Assembly (NCBI GenBank): GCA_963969595.1
Contig: OZ018412.1
Coordinates: forward strand, 14,386,501 to 14,450,500
Reading direction: 5' to 3'
From: Neckera pumila
Taxonomy: Eukaryota; Streptophyta; Bryopsida; Hypnales; Neckeraceae
DNA: 64,000 bases
Below are positions 1-23,712 of this stretch, in pieces. Position 1 is the first letter of the stretch. Every line of letters begins with the position of its first letter. The position numbers and the translations under genes were made by a program. The notes under the pieces were generated by a model that worked only from the letters and a program-made list of their open reading frames with translations, was not told the DNA's origin and did no database searches.

Positions 1-340
1 GATCGAGTTCCATGCACCCTTGTATTGCAGATTGTTGTCTTGATTTTTGCAAAATATTTTTTCTGTTGGTAGCCTCTCGCATCCTGGGGTCGTTTATCAA
101 ACACCGGTTTACTTGCCGGGAAATGTCATAGACCAACTAAACTCAGGAAAATTGCGAGTTTTATTGGACAAAAAAGTGAAAGCTGAGTAGAAGCGTTGTT
201 GCCCTGAACCTCCCGTCGTCCTTTTCAGAATTGATAAGAACAATGGTGGAAGCACGTGGCTAGAGGTTTTGTCCTCCTCAGTGTTATGTGATGAGAGGCT
301 TTCAGTGCCCAAACAATACTGAGATGGTTTATGTGTTCAG
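1..340 (+). other. Upstream part of the RING gene, probably intron
   Basis: No coding exon could be supported here. The stretch ends in a good 3' splice site (ttatgtgttcag at 329-340), so at least its right part should be intron of the RING gene that continues downstream. The exon with the start codon is probably left of the window or is too short to recognise. Short open frames on the minus strand look like chance. Confidence 0.5.
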
Positions 341-1856
341 GTGAACCGGTCTGCCAAGCTGAAGCAGCATAAGCTGGACGCCCGTAGAGAACAATGGTTA
401 TCACAAGGTTCACAAGGTAGAGCTTCTTTCATGTAGACCAATGAAAAGGCTAAGTTAAGAATCGTTAGTATCTGGAGGATTGACCCAGGCTAGGTCGATA
501 GAGCAGCTTCGATCTGTGAGCTCTGATTGTCTTCTGAATTAAGTCTCCTTGTTTCTAATAGTTTAGAATGCAATAAAGCGAACGCTGTCTTTTAACCTTT
601 GTTGAGTCCAACCTTGTACAGAAATTGCAGCGCTGTCAAATGTTCAAGGCGACAAGGTTTTCGCTGGGGTTAGGGTAGAGTCCTGCCTAGCTAAATCACG
701 TCTTTTCTCTTGCTTCTGTATATTCCTAGTTAGCAATTTGCTCCTCGATCTTTGCAATTTTTGGAGCTTGCCTTGAGGTTTCCTCCGTCTTCTTACAGGA
801 AAACAGGGGAAGGCGGAGCAGCAGGAACAAAGTCATGAGCAACAGCATCGGAATTGTGAGCAGCACCACAAGACTGGGGATGGAGAGTGCATGTCGCAAG
901 AGAGGGCAGGTCCGTCAGGGAGCTCTCGCAGTCAAGGTTCAGGTTCAAGTGGATCTTTGTGTGAGCGGACACCTGTAGGTTCACCTGCCTCACATTCACG
1001 GTCCTCTGGAAGTGGCATGAGTAATGAAGTCAAGAGCTCTAAACGAGAGGTTCCATCAAAGAGGCAGGATGGTTCCTCAAGGGCACCCAAGTATTACAGG
1101 GATGATGAACTGCATGGGGGAAGTGAGCATAAGCAGGACTCGACTAATAATGGACGTTCCGGTAGTGATATGAGCAAGTCACGGTCAAACAGCTCGTGTG
1201 CAAGTAGCAGCTACAGTACAGGAAGTGGTTCTGAAGACAATGACGAGTCTCACGATGCTGAAGATGACTGGGAATCTGCTTTTGATGCGTTGCATGTACA
1301 GAGTTCTCCGCATCGATCAGAAGGGTCACACAAGGGTCCTAGCTCTGATCGTGCTCTGCATAGTGAAGGGAAGGAATTACATGACAAGAAGCAGAATGGT
1401 GCTCATCACTACAATCCTCATCATCCTGACATGCAGAGTGGCCAGTTAAAACCTGAGTACAAGTACAAGAATTCTGGTTTTGGAGGTCGGAGAGGAAATG
1501 GAGGAAGGGCTTGGCGACCTGATGATGTATCTCGACCTCCAACATTGCCGAGGCTCACCAAGCAGCATACATATCCGAACCACTCGAGCAATAACAACCA
1601 TCAAGGTTGGGGCAACATGCACGGAAACATGTGGGGAAACCAACCTGCAACACCGTCATACTGCCCTATTTGCACGGAGGAGCTTGATATGACTGACTCG
1701 TCATATATGCCCTGCACTTGTGGCTTTCAACTGTGTCTATTCTGCTACCACAGAATCTCTTCGGACGATGGGCGCTGCCCAGGTTGTAGAAAGGCTTACA
1801 ACCCTGATTCGGCAGTCAAGCTGTCGCGGTCTTCCTCGGTTTGGCTACGAGTCTGA
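341..1856 (+). CDS. CNOT4-like C4C4 RING-finger protein (5' partial)
   Basis: Two exons were joined: 341-416 and 799-1856 (stop at 1854-1856); the donor is AAG|GTAGAG and the acceptor cttcttacag. The first exon reads RSAKLKQHKLDARREQWLSQ, the conserved N-terminal block of this plant family; its reading frame is open at its left edge, so the start lies in an earlier exon not seen. It ends in phase 1 and exon 2 begins with two bases, so the frame is kept. A long Ser/Gly/His-rich, probably disordered middle follows. A C-terminal RING with eight cysteines and no histidine starts at 1662 (CPIC, CTC, CLFC, CPGC). This C4C4 pattern is that of the CCR4-NOT subunit NOT4, an E3 ubiquitin ligase, but plant proteins of this type carry the RING at the C-terminus and lack a visible RRM. 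An E3 ligase role is inferred from the RING. A donor nine bases earlier (after 407) would also keep the frame. Confidence 0.85.
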
Positions 1857-3270
1857 TTCATACATTGTTACGGGTTCATAATTCACTTCTGGATCGTGAT
1901 TAGGAAGATACTAGAATATGTTGTGTGACTACAGGTGTGAGCTTATGGGTACAGCAAGGGCAACTTATGTAGCATATCGGCTTGGCTTTACAGCATTGGC
2001 ATAAATCTGTCTGTTGAGAATGCTTCTAATAGTGGCCTTTTTGTGTCTCTTTTGCAAACTACTACTTTTCTCTTCCACATCACCTTCATTTAAATTGGTG
2101 ATTTGGAAAGAATATTTTTTGAAGCTCTCCATCCTGAATTGTCGTGTTTGGATAAATTTTTGTATCCGCATGATGTGTCTTCATGGTGAAAAATATGAAA
2201 ATTCCTACCAGTAATGATTGTAGATGCAATCAATTTTTGGAATTGTGGGTTGTGGATTGAGTAGGGCCTTTCGGTTTGTCCCGTTGAAAGACTATGCGAG
2301 GAGATCGACAATTCGACACCATTGAACTGAATGAGCTCATTGTAATTAATACTCCAGGGTCCAGGCTCGTTGTGATCCAAGTCCTCTGTTCAGTTGTCCT
2401 ACCTGTATTTGCAAAAAGTTCGTTCACCTATATCCATGTTGGGTGTAGGTATTGCACAAAATGTATGCAAATGTTGAACCAGTGTATTCTGTAAAGATTT
2501 TGAGATATGCTTTAAGAAATGTATGATTTTAAAAGGTGCACCTTCTCTGTTCTGATCCTGAGTACCTGTGATCTATTTGGGGTACACCTATAATTGGTAC
2601 GTAAAAATCTCATAGTAAATTCATTCCCAAAAGACACGTACTTTGAAACCTCATAATACCAATACCAACATTGCTCAGACCATTGTTTGGGCACTTCCCG
2701 TTGTACATATGTTGATCGCGGCAGGTTTAAGGCCGCAATACAGCCCTAGAAAATACATACAGAAATTGATTTCTAGGAAGACAAGTTTGGTGATTGGAGT
2801 TGCTGTCATCTCTGCCAATGCCAGACTTACAGACCCAGACATACGAGAGCGTCATCTTCATTCCCTGTAATATCGACCAGCACATCAAACATGTGCGACG
2901 TGTGAAAAATCCAAATCGCAAATCACAGAGTGCAGCACATTACCAATATAGTGTCCTTTCCAAGCAAACAACAACCCAACCCTGCCTGTGTCATCGGATA
3001 TCTGTGGAAAGAAACGGTACTCAACATTGCTTAAGAATCACAACAATCCAGAGCAGGGTTGACCACGCACACCTTTTCATTCTAGCTGCCCTATTGTTGA
3101 CAGTAACCACATACCAACAACAATTGATTAAGAACGCTTTCGTGTAAAATGAAAGAGGATCTGTGTCAAAGAAGTGTCAAGACCGGAGCACCCCCAATTC
3201 TTTCTTTGAATTAGCAGATAGACCAGGTGTTACCGCTTCCTTTGATGCCATCAAGGAAGAAGAGGGCTCT
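1857..3270. other. 3' UTR and spacer, no gene seen
   Basis: The first few hundred bases after the RING gene stop are T-rich and are probably its 3' UTR. The rest, up to the repeat at 3272, is ordinary AT-rich spacer. The open frames on either strand show no domain, biased composition or splice structure that would support a gene. Confidence 0.5.
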
Positions 3271-3271
3271 A

Positions 3272-3820
3272 TACTGAAAAATCAGAACTGTGTTACATAA
3301 TCAGGAAACTAATTGTCACTGCTAATACCATCATGTAACGATCTCTTGAAAAAGATAGAGGCAGAACTGAGGCTCCTAAAACTTTAGGGGTTGAACCATG
3401 GCAATCCCTTGAAACCTAAACCTTCCCACATTTAATTGTACCCTAAAGCTCTCCACCAATGCAGTTAGGTAGGAGATCATGCCATAAGAAAACTTCAGAA
3501 AAAAATGAATTTTTTTAAAAGACATTAATCCAGTGCGCAGCGATCTCTCTGGACTTCGCTAAATGAGAAAAATACTCCCAATGGGATCTATATATTGAAA
3601 AATCAGGACTTTGTTACATAACCAGGGCGTCGCTACATTACTTGAAACAAACAATAGACCTAATGGACGTTTCTATTACCATCGTGTAACCATCTCGTGT
3701 AAAAGACGGGGGCGGACCTTTTGAGAGACCCCAAAACTTTAGGGTTTAGACCATACGCAAACCCTTGCAACCTCCAGCTCCGCACGTTCGGTCAAACCCT
3801 AAAGCTCCCTGTGAATGCAA
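3272..3820. repeat. Degenerate direct repeat, two copies
   Basis: Two diverged copies, about 3272-3470 and 3592-3820, share several landmarks in the same order: tgaaaaatcag, gttacataa, a run near taccatcrtgtaac, aaaactttagggg/gtt and taccctaaagctc/aaaccctaaagctc. The second copy runs almost to the EMC8/9 stop codon and probably supplies its 3' UTR. Function unknown; it looks like an old duplicated repeat. Confidence 0.55.
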
Positions 3821-3854
3821 ATTTGAAAACAATTAAAATTTCAAAAAATGACAC

Positions 3855-4466
3855 TCAGTTGAAGAGCGTTGGATTCAACCAGTCCTTGGAAACGTCGTCC
3901 AAATGCTCATCAAAATCCACCACACGCCGCTGCCGCTCCTCCTTGATATAATCGCACAGCAGATTATTCGCCGCCGTGTCCCGCAACCGCAACCCCCCCG
4001 CAGGAGCTCCCTTCCAAATCGACCCGTCGCGAACATACAACCCCACCACGGGCGTCGCCTTCCCCGTCCCTTTGGCTAGAGCTCCTAGCAGTCGGTTGTC
4101 CAGCACGAGAATTCCCGCTTGCGGACAGTGGCGCGCAATGTGATCGCCGATCTTCTTCCCGAGAGAACTGAGCTCGTGGTTGTCGAAGAGCTCATTGGCC
4201 TGGTAGTACCCTACGATGATTTCGTCCTTTGTGGAGGCCAGATGCTCGTCCACTTGGGAGAGCGCGAGCTCCAGCATGGGAAGGAGACCTAATTGGCCGT
4301 GAAACAGGGGGACGCAGTCGGTGACTTCGACGGTGGTGTCGTCGATGCGACCGATCAAGACGCCGTTCACGGCACTGGTAGGGTGCTTTAAGGCGTGCAG
4401 GACCAGCTTCACGTACGCCGTTTGTCGTAGGTCGTAGGTCGCCATAGCTTTTGAGTCCTCGACCAT
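3855..4466 (-). CDS. EMC8/9: ER membrane protein complex subunit 8/9 homolog
   Basis: A single exon of 203 codons with the full UPF0172/EMC8-EMC9 pattern: TAYVKLVLHALKHPTSAVNG near the N-terminus, a VPLFHGQLGLLPMLE block, a VGYYQANELFD block, and the DWLNPTLF end. Members have an MPN-like fold without the JAMM metal ligands and sit on the cytosolic side of the ER membrane protein complex, which inserts tail-anchored and multi-pass membrane proteins. The length fits the family. Translation could start at 4466 (MVEDSKAMATYD) or at the internal Met at 4445 (MATYDLRQTAY); the second aligns better with the usual family start. No intron interrupts the frame. Upstream on the same strand is a small repeat block (4679-4770). 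Confidence 0.93.
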   Translation of the reverse strand: MVEDSKAMATYDLRQTAYVKLVLHALKHPTSAVNGVLIGRIDDTTVEVTDCVPLFHGQLGLLPMLELALSQVDEHLASTKDEIIVGYYQANELFDNHELSSLGKKIGDHIARHCPQAGILVLDNRLLGALAKGTGKATPVVGLYVRDGSIWKGAPAGGLRLRDTAANNLLCDYIKEERQRRVVDFDEHLDDVSKDWLNPTLFN

Positions 4467-4678
4467 TCACTGGCGAAACCAACACGAAAACAAACCCTAA
4501 TCGCGGAAGGGGAAGAGGGAGGAGGTTTAGGGAGAGATTGGCGAGCGGATGAATTGCAGACCGATTGCAGCTCCACGACTCGGGAATCAAGACTCGGGAA
4601 TGCTGTTGCGACACACAAGAACTGAAGAAGCTCCTTCGCAATCGGAGAGAATGCTTCAATGCACCCATAGTCCTAGAC

Positions 4679-4770
4679 CTCTTTAATGTCACCTTCTGTA
4701 ATGTCACTTTCAGTGTTGTCTTGTCCAACGTCACATTTTGTAATGTCACCATCTGTGTTGTCTTGTCCCA
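4679..4770. repeat. Short imperfect tandem repeat upstream of EMC8/9
   Basis: A core taatgtcac recurs three times, and a longer unit of about 30 bases (tgtaatgtcac...gtgttgtcttgtcc) occurs twice with a period near 41. The block lies about 210-300 bases upstream of the EMC8/9 start, so it could lie in the promoter. On the minus strand it reads through as a Val-Thr-Leu-Gln-rich open frame, which I take as a by-product of the repeat. Confidence 0.65.
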
Positions 4771-4839
4771 GCCAAGAGCGCCATCTTCACTAGATGTACA
4801 TCCAGGTAATCAATATCTACTTTCATTGAAGAAGCAATT

Positions 4840-5025
4840 TTAAAACCTCTACCAAAAAAAACTTTGGCCCTTTATAACTTTTGCATGCAATATCCAAATG
4901 AAACATTTTTTGGTGTGTTGAAATTCTCTTTCAGTTGGCAATAAGAAAATATAAAAGTTTGATGAGTATAAAAATAGTAACTATAATTTGACAAAAAAAA
5001 GTGGCATTTTGGTGAGTCCCTACCT
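4840..5025 (+). repeat. Dispersed repeat family R1, copy 1
   Basis: Same order of landmarks as copy 2 at 6345-6535 and, inverted, at 15513-15690: ctaccaaaaaaa, ataacttttgcat, tatccaaatg, an ttggtgtgttg/ttggtgcattgg run, cttgccaa-type segment, then aaaagtggc...tttggtgagt. Copy 1 is the most diverged. It ends in the sequence that forms one terminus of the element at 15519. It is probably a remnant of a non-autonomous DNA transposon. Confidence 0.6.
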
Positions 5026-6344
5026 AAAGAGCATTTCTACTCTAAACAACATTCCGACATTGCAACCCAAGATATTTCTGCCTTGCTAGCTCAACTTGGT
5101 GATAGAATTTGGGATATTTTGGAGGCTTGGTTGCACACCAACCAATTGATTTGGATATGGACGCTAGCAAACTCTAGTGAAGGAGAAGGATGCTTTGTAG
5201 AAATAGGGCCTACAACTTTCAGATTTCAATACATAGTAGCGCTCCAGAGATCACAACAAACACCAATCTTGAGGCTCAGGCCAACATCAAAGGAAGATAT
5301 GCTGGTGGTTCCTTCCCTCAACCTACAAACCATTTGATTGATCTTCTTCCGTTGACCTATAGTCCTAGGCCTAGGATGGGGTACATCCATCTTCTTTTTG
5401 TAGAAGTATTGTATCCTCTAAAGTACAAGCACTTAGTCCCAACCTTGCATCCTAGTCTAATCTTGAAAGTATGTAGATATTAGAAATCCGAAATGTATAG
5501 ATAACATATGTAGATGTTCAAAATACTTTGGAATGCACTATATATGTAGTTGAACTTCAAATTTTTCAAATTGATTTATACAAATTCAAAAAATGATCTT
5601 TTTTCTTTATTTTTCAAATTCATGATTTCTAATTGTCAATGTAGTAAGAATAGTCAAAAGTCTTGACCCCATCTCAAAGGATTTGGAATTGCTTAAAGTG
5701 TTGGTTCTAGGTGCTTACATCTTGATGGCTCTCAACAAACGGAAAGAAGATGAACTCACTAATTTGGTACAAATCTTCAAATGGGAGTATTGCTCTTTTG
5801 GATGATAATTTTGTTGCATATATTCTTTACCCTATACAAAATAAGCACCTGTGTTAGAGGAAATGAATATGTAGCTACTTCTTTAGGATTAATTTTATTC
5901 TTGTAGACTCTCAACCCTCCCCTTCAATCTAAAGCCACCAATTAGATACACCTAAAATCAACCAAAAAAGCATTTGAGCATGGTTTTGATGATTAAATCA
6001 TCTAAAGTTTGGTTGGATTTTCTAAGGAATCAAAAAGAGACTCAAGATTTTATGTACAAGAATTTTTGGGAACATATAAATGAACTATGAAGTTTCAAAG
6101 TTTCAAAAATAGATGTGCCTACAACCAACTCTATGCTCTCATGTTTAGAAGGCTTACAGTTTAGGCAAGAATCTAGACGTAATGTTTGTAAACAAATCAT
6201 AAATAGATGTCGTCAAATGTAGATATGGACCAAATTTATGAAGTCAAAGATTTACTTTTAATTCTCACTATTATATTTTGTAACACAATTTAACAAGTTT
6301 GAAATACCTCCAAAACCAATCATGTACCGAAACAAAGAAACGAT
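5026..6344. other. AT-rich spacer
   Basis: No gene is supported. An 84-codon open frame at 5083-5337 (AQLGDRIWDILEAWLHTNQ...) is open for some codons upstream of its first Met, but I do not recognise it, it has no intron context, and it lies among repeats. It could be a decayed transposon gene fragment. Confidence 0.4.
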
Positions 6345-6535
6345 TTTAGAACATCTACCAAAAAAACCTTTAACCCTTCATAACTTTTGCATACGGTATC
6401 CAAATGTCACGTTCTTTGGTGCATTGGAACCTCCTTCCACTTGCCAACAAGAGGATTTAAAAATTTGACCAGTTGAATAATACTAACTAGGCACCACAGT
6501 ATCAAAAAGTGGCGGTTTGGGGATACCCACCTTAT
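6345..6535 (+). repeat. Dispersed repeat family R1, copy 2
   Basis: Close reverse-complement match to 15513-15690 inside an intron of the LRR receptor gene (shared words include ccaaatgtcacgttctttgg, tggaacctcctt and aaaccgcca/tggcggtttgg) and a more distant direct match to 4840-5025. It ends at ggatacccacctta, the terminal motif of the R1 element. Confidence 0.7.
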
Positions 6536-7566
6536 TATTCAGGTTGACTACAAGACCACTACATTACGTTACACAGGCGATCACTAATCCACGAAAATGG
6601 TCAATCAATCCGGATCCTTCGATGTACAGTACACTCTCTTCCCACGCCTTGGGAATCAAAGAAAGCATGGCAACAATTAAATGTGATAAAATCCCTATTC
6701 TAATCGATTAAAAGCCTCCTTGAAAATTAACTGTTTTACATTCAAAAGCTCAAATTGTCTTGCCATCGTTGACGCCTACATCTCTTGATATCCTGTCAAC
6801 CCACTGCGACCTGTCCTTCAATGCTTCGTGCTCGGTGGAAGAACCCAGTCTCTTGCTCGACCCTGCAAGAGATCTTGCCCCTGTGAGAGAAATCTAGCTT
6901 ACACGGAGAGAGCTCTTACTGTTGGCATCTCAGCATCTACACAATCATATAGACGACTTTGTTTTTGTTTGACATTCCTGTGCAAACCAAATCACTCATA
7001 ACATTCTAGAGCCCGTACATACCATCCTTGAAAGTTGGGCAAGTTTTATCCTATTACAGGAATCCAAATAGTAGTACAAAATTACATTAAATCATCAGTT
7101 CTACAGGATTGTAGCTGCTGGATTGGCTCCCACCTTTGAAAGTGGGGCCAATTTTGATCCGCCGTTACGACTGTCTCCACAATCCTCTTAATATTTACAA
7201 ACATATAACATCATCAGGATTCTAACTAGGTTGGTTGGTTGGCTCCCACCCTTGAAACAGTTGAAAGTTGGACTGATTTTTTGATCCTGTTTCGATTCTC
7301 TCCAATATCCTCTTATAGCATAAAACACTGACATCACCGTTAAGATTCTAGTGAGGTTGACTCGAAGCCTTGAAAGTTTGGGTTGTTTTTTCTGACCCTA
7401 TTATAGTTCTCTCTCCTATCCGCTTATCACACATCCGCTTCTTCACGAGCCTAGGTAGCTAGGTTGTTGGCTCCCATTCATGGTTTCATGCCTTAAGCGA
7501 GAGACTGTTTACGTTGACATCAGATTTGCAGCTTGTTGAAGAAACCAAAGAGAGAAAGGGCAGCAG
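6536..7566. other. 3' flank of the LRR receptor gene
   Basis: The region contains several degenerate direct repeats of roughly 120 bases between 7000 and 7480, with a shared pattern (a ggctcccac...ttgaaagt word, then a ttttgatcc/tttctgacc word, then tctctcc..tatcc). It carries no recognisable gene. Part of it may be the 3' UTR of the receptor gene, whose stop is at 7567-7569. Confidence 0.45.
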
Positions 7567-19011
<11,445 letters not shown>

Positions 19012-21152
19012 GGCCCCCAAATCTGTCACCCTAACTTCGCCTGCATGCACAGACCCACCCCAACACTACCTTCATTCAATACCCGTGACTGCTTCCTTCA
19101 ATCTCACAGTTATGGCCATGATAACCGTCCAAATGGCGCCTTTGAAAGCTTCAAAATTGAAACTTTTCAGTAACCAGAGCTCTCAAAAACACGCTAGCTG
19201 GTGTGGAAACTAAAACTGCTATAAATCGAAGGTTTCACTCAGCTAGACGACTGCAATTCCGACCGCAATTCGCCAATTTCATGAATATGAGGTAAATTCG
19301 ATTGTTTCCAGTACTCCAGATCGAATCAACCAAGCCTAGACAAGAAGTTTCGATCACCGACGATCGAAGCCTGGCTGACCTACCCGCACTGGTTGCAGTA
19401 AATCACACCCCAGATCGAAATGGCGTCCCTTGCAGCCCCATGGGCACGCACGCATACGAACTAGCTCCTCAACACGCACCCTAGCAAGAAAGCAAGCTCC
19501 TGAAGACTCGAATTAACTCAACAGAAGACTACGAAATCAATTCTCCCCTGCACGACTATCGAAACGGTCGATCGACAAGCCCACTAGCACCATAATTCTG
19601 TCACCACTAGCACAGTCACCCGATGGACGACCCAGCTAGCTAGCTGCCTTAAACCGCAACCAAGTTCACAAGAATCCTAGACACAATCACACAACCACTG
19701 CAGGCCACGACGGACAGAAAGCTCGCACTGGCTGTCTGGGGACGGCAGCGCAAGTTGCAGCTTGGCAGGGTAGTCCTGAGTTGGCAAGCGTGTCCGGGAG
19801 TTGAATGCGACGTACCGGGAGAACGTTAACTGGCATGGACGGGTGTGGTGACGGTGATAGGCGATATCAGGGGAGGGTCCCGACTCCCGAGATTTCATTG
19901 TAGGAGGTTGACTATTGGGGACTATTGGGGTCATCATGTCGATCACTTAGTGGGCCGGGAAGATCATCGATGTGGGCTGGACGACGTTTTGACTGTCGTC
20001 GTCGATCATGTCAGATCACGGTGGCAGCTGTGTTCTTACAGGAAATACTTATTTAGTTTACTTTAGCTTAACGTTTGGCTAGCTGACAAGGGACGACGCT
20101 ACGACGGAAGGGCTGCTGCATTGGAAACTCAGGACTGTGAGGAGTTGTTTGCTATGAATTTCAAATGTGTAAAAAAACAGAAGAGAGAGAAACTAATATC
20201 TTAAACTGATGATCGAGTTGGGTTGATCCAGTCGTGCTGGGACCCGGATGGAGTGCGACGGTCGTCATGCTGGGATTGCTGAGCGTGCAATACGCGTCCC
20301 GTCTTTTTGGTACACACGGACGGAGGAAGTTCTGGGAAGTCGGGTTTGCCGTGGGGTGTACCGGAGCCCGCACTAGAACATATCGGCCTGCAACGGCGTG
20401 TGGTCCCAAACAATGTACGGGGAGTACCGGTATTTAGTTACAAGTTAGCCGGTTGAAATCAGGAATTGCCTAATTGATTTCAAAATCTTCGGAAAAAAGC
20501 CGATCATTTAAGAGGAAAATCAGAAAATATTCTCTATTTTTTAAAGGCCTAGCTGAGAGAATGCTTCAAACAACCGGTTGGTCTAAGAGAATGTAGGATT
20601 TTAACCGGTTGTGCTAAAAATCTCCCCGGACTGTGGTCCCAAATCTGTGGTTTATCCGCTTCGGTTGCTTACAAGCATGCTAAGCCGGGTGGGAGCACCC
20701 ATTCCCGTGCGTTTTAGCCATGCTGAGCAGATCAAGAAGCTGGTGCGGAAAAGGCAAATGTCTGACAGAATGGAAGGGAAATGAGAGAGTGGGAGATGTC
20801 AAAAAAAAACCCTCTTATATCTTAAAAATTGTTTTCATAAAGCTTAGTCAAAGTGCAAAGACAAAAAGCACCCATTGCCCAATCTCAAGGGCCCTTTTTC
20901 AAAGAAAAGCTGATTCCACATGCACCAAATCACAATTGCCACAAAACCACCTAATGAATGCAACTTAAACACTTGAGCGGATTAGAAGGCTGTTGCAAGA
21001 AACGGATTTTAGAACATGGACAAAATTGGGTGCTTTTACCTTAATGTAGGATCACTCAATTTCAAGAAGGTTTCCAAAACCTAGCCTTATAAAAAGCAAA
21101 GAAAATGTAGATATTTGATGCACTCTGATCAAGGTGTGAACATTGAAAATCT
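19012..21152. other. 5' flank of the LRR receptor gene, spacer
   Basis: The 19.0-20.4 kb part is less AT-rich than the rest of the spacer and should contain the promoter and 5' UTR of the receptor. I could not place a TATA box or start site with confidence. Open frames here (for example 20234-20437 on +) show no recognisable domain. Nothing else is evident up to the foldback at 21153. Confidence 0.45.
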
Positions 21153-21569
21153 GGCATGGTTTTAGAAAATCTATCATATCAGCTTTGACCTCTTATAACT
21201 TTTGTAGATTATAATCAAATATTGTTCATGGATTTTCTACAACTTCATTGTAAAAATTGTCTTTATGTGATTAAAAAAATGAGAGCTTTCCAACACTCAA
21301 ATGCTATTGAAGGCATTTTGCATCCTTTGGATGACTTCACAGAGGGTTGTAGGATGGAATTATGAAAAAGAATAGATTTTCATCAAAACTATAAAAAAAA
21401 AAAAGATATAAAGATAGTTTATAATTATAGTATAAATCTCTCAATTTTTAGTTACATGTAGACAATTTTTGTGATAAAGTTGAGAGAAATCTAAAAATAA
21501 CATTTGGTTTTAATCTACAGAAGTTATAAAATGTTAAAGTTGATTTGATAGATTTTCTAAAACCATGCC
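21153..21569. mobile_element. Foldback MITE with ~58-bp inverted ends
   Basis: The left arm begins ggcatggttttagaaaatct and the right arm ends agattttctaaaaccatgcc. The arms continue inward for about 58 bases with mismatches (tcttataacttttgtagatt against aatctacagaagttataaaa). Total length about 417 bases with no coding capacity. It is probably a non-autonomous DNA transposon. No clear target duplication was found. Confidence 0.7.
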
Positions 21570-21623
21570 TTACATTAGAAGAAATCTGGAGCTTGTAGAG
21601 GGCCGCTCCACCTTAGAGAAAAA

Positions 21624-21974
21624 AGCAGCCCTCTGGAAGGCTGCTCTAGATTGATAGGCCAAGCTTGAAATAGCTTGGCCTGTCAATCTCAAAATGGCCC
21701 TAATTGAGCAATTAGCTTAGCTGACTGCTGGCCGAAACAGTCAACTTTTGTACTTTTCTTTTTTTTTCTTTTAATTTTTAAATTTTTTTTTTTAAGATTA
21801 TAAAAAATTAAAAATTAAAATTTAATAGTTTTTTACTTGCAAATTTGGGTTCTTGCCAATGTCACTATAGAAACTATTGTGCAAAAATAGGGCAAAAAAT
21901 AAATTTTTAACCCTAAAAAATACTATTTTAGGGTCCTTCGGAGGGTTTTAGAGTAGCCCTCCGGAGGCCTGAAA
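21624..21974 (-). mobile_element. Hairpin MITE family H, copy 1
   Basis: The ends pair as agccctctggaaggctgctcta and tagagtagccctccggaggcctg. An inner hairpin ggccaagctt...aatagcttggcc lies near 21658-21682. The same ends and the same inner hairpin occur in the opposite orientation at 58447-58781, which defines a family of about 340-350 bases. No protein is encoded. Confidence 0.65.
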
Positions 21975-23709
21975 TTATCTCTAATGACTACAATAAAATG
22001 TGCAATTATAGAAAAAAATATTAAAAAATTAAAAAACAATTATTAAAAAAATATTTTTTTCTCAAAAATGTTGTCAGGGTATATGCCACGCAGGACTGGG
22101 ACTAAATTTTAATTTTTTTTCATAAACAAACAAAAAAATCTGATTCAAAGGTTTGAAATTTGATGTAAAACAAACAACACAATTTGATTTGAAGGTTTGA
22201 AAAATCATTCATTTGCACATTCATGCACTTTATTAAAATTGCAAGAATGCAACATTTTAAATTTTAACAATTGAAATGAAATAGTCTTTACTGCTAAATT
22301 TTAACTGATTACAAAACTTTTGGCAATACAAATAGTCATTAGGAGAATGGATTGATTCATCTTGTTCCAACCTAAGTTTGGGTCTTACAAAAACTTTATT
22401 GTGTCTATTGAGATATGGGATACAACAAAAATATTAAGATTTTTGGCGTATTGAAGATGTTTTTTGCTTACAGTGCATACATCTGCAGCTTCAATTGGGT
22501 CCAACACAAGAGGCCAGTTGAGTGGTTCCCTTACAACACTACGCAATTGATGCATCTTATAAAGCGTAGGAATGATGGTGCTCAAAGAACATCCATCCTA
22601 CTCCGGAGTAAAATATGACCAATATTGGAGAAAAAGCAGCGGCTGCATGGCTAGTTTAGAGTTAGCCCGTGGAATTGGGAAAAAAATTGGTTGCAATTTG
22701 AAAACATTGGCAGAAAGTCAGTGAAAAAATCTATAATTTTTTTATTTAGAGTAAAAAATAGAGAAAATAATTGGAGCTGGTACTTGAAGAACGGTTCAAT
22801 ATGAGCATTAAAGGAAAATAGCCAATAAATTCAAAAGAGTAGCTTGAATATTGGTATGACATTCAAAATTATATGAAAAATAGTCTATTTTTTCTAGTGA
22901 GCTTGAAGTCCACATTTCACAATTGGTGAATGTGTGCAAATCCTTAAATCACCTTCTAACTAAAGACTGAATATAGATGAATTACAACGTTTTCTATATA
23001 TGTAAGTTCTTTTCATCAAGTAAGCAATTTGATGTAAAATGATCAAAGACATAACCACTAGCAAGCATAAGCACTTTACAATAGAATTAACCATAAAGTG
23101 AACCCCAATTTGTACAATAGAAGGGGTGTCATAGGAAGGTTTTACAAAGATTAATACATAAGAAACACAACACCAAACTCAATCAAACCAAAGTTAGTTG
23201 CATGGTCTTTCTCAGTCGGATCAGGTCTTTGTCTGGTTGTAGGCTTGTGTTCTTCTTTGTGTTTTTTTGCCACTTGTGGATGGCTAGCTTTGTACTTTTA
23301 CTTTGCAATGAAATTCCGTTTCACTTGTGTCCCAAAAAAACAAAAAAAACCCCTCCATTAGATCAAGTTTGGGTGCTTCAAGGAGTTTTGTCCTATTGTT
23401 TTTTTCGAAACTCCAGCTCCTAGTTCCTCACTGTACACACTTTACAATAAACTCTAATATGTCCTAAATAGTGTGGATCAACGATCTTAGAATGGGTTTA
23501 GGGATTTTAATCAAATGTTCATTTTTGGAAGTTTTTTTTCAAATTTACACTGAGGGCATGAAAGAATTAAGTAGAAACCAAGCGAAATTTAGCCAGTTAT
23601 GGAATCGCTGGGACTGTGGGTTCACCAAAAGTCCGCCTGTGTGCACAGGTGTACTTTCTAACATTTTCTGTACCCACTTTATGATCGACTCTAATATTGT
23701 ATGTCCTAC
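21975..23709. other. AT-rich spacer
   Basis: No gene recognised. It is rich in A/T runs and short open frames only. The segment at about 23600-23660 is partly repeated at 23985-24050 on the other side of the MITE inserted at 23713. Confidence 0.45.
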
Positions 23710-23712
23710 TAA

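Noticed and set aside
4192..4752. 186-codon minus-strand frame overlapping EMC8/9
   Set aside because: Overlaps the EMC8/9 coding region in another frame and its N-terminus is the upstream tandem repeat.
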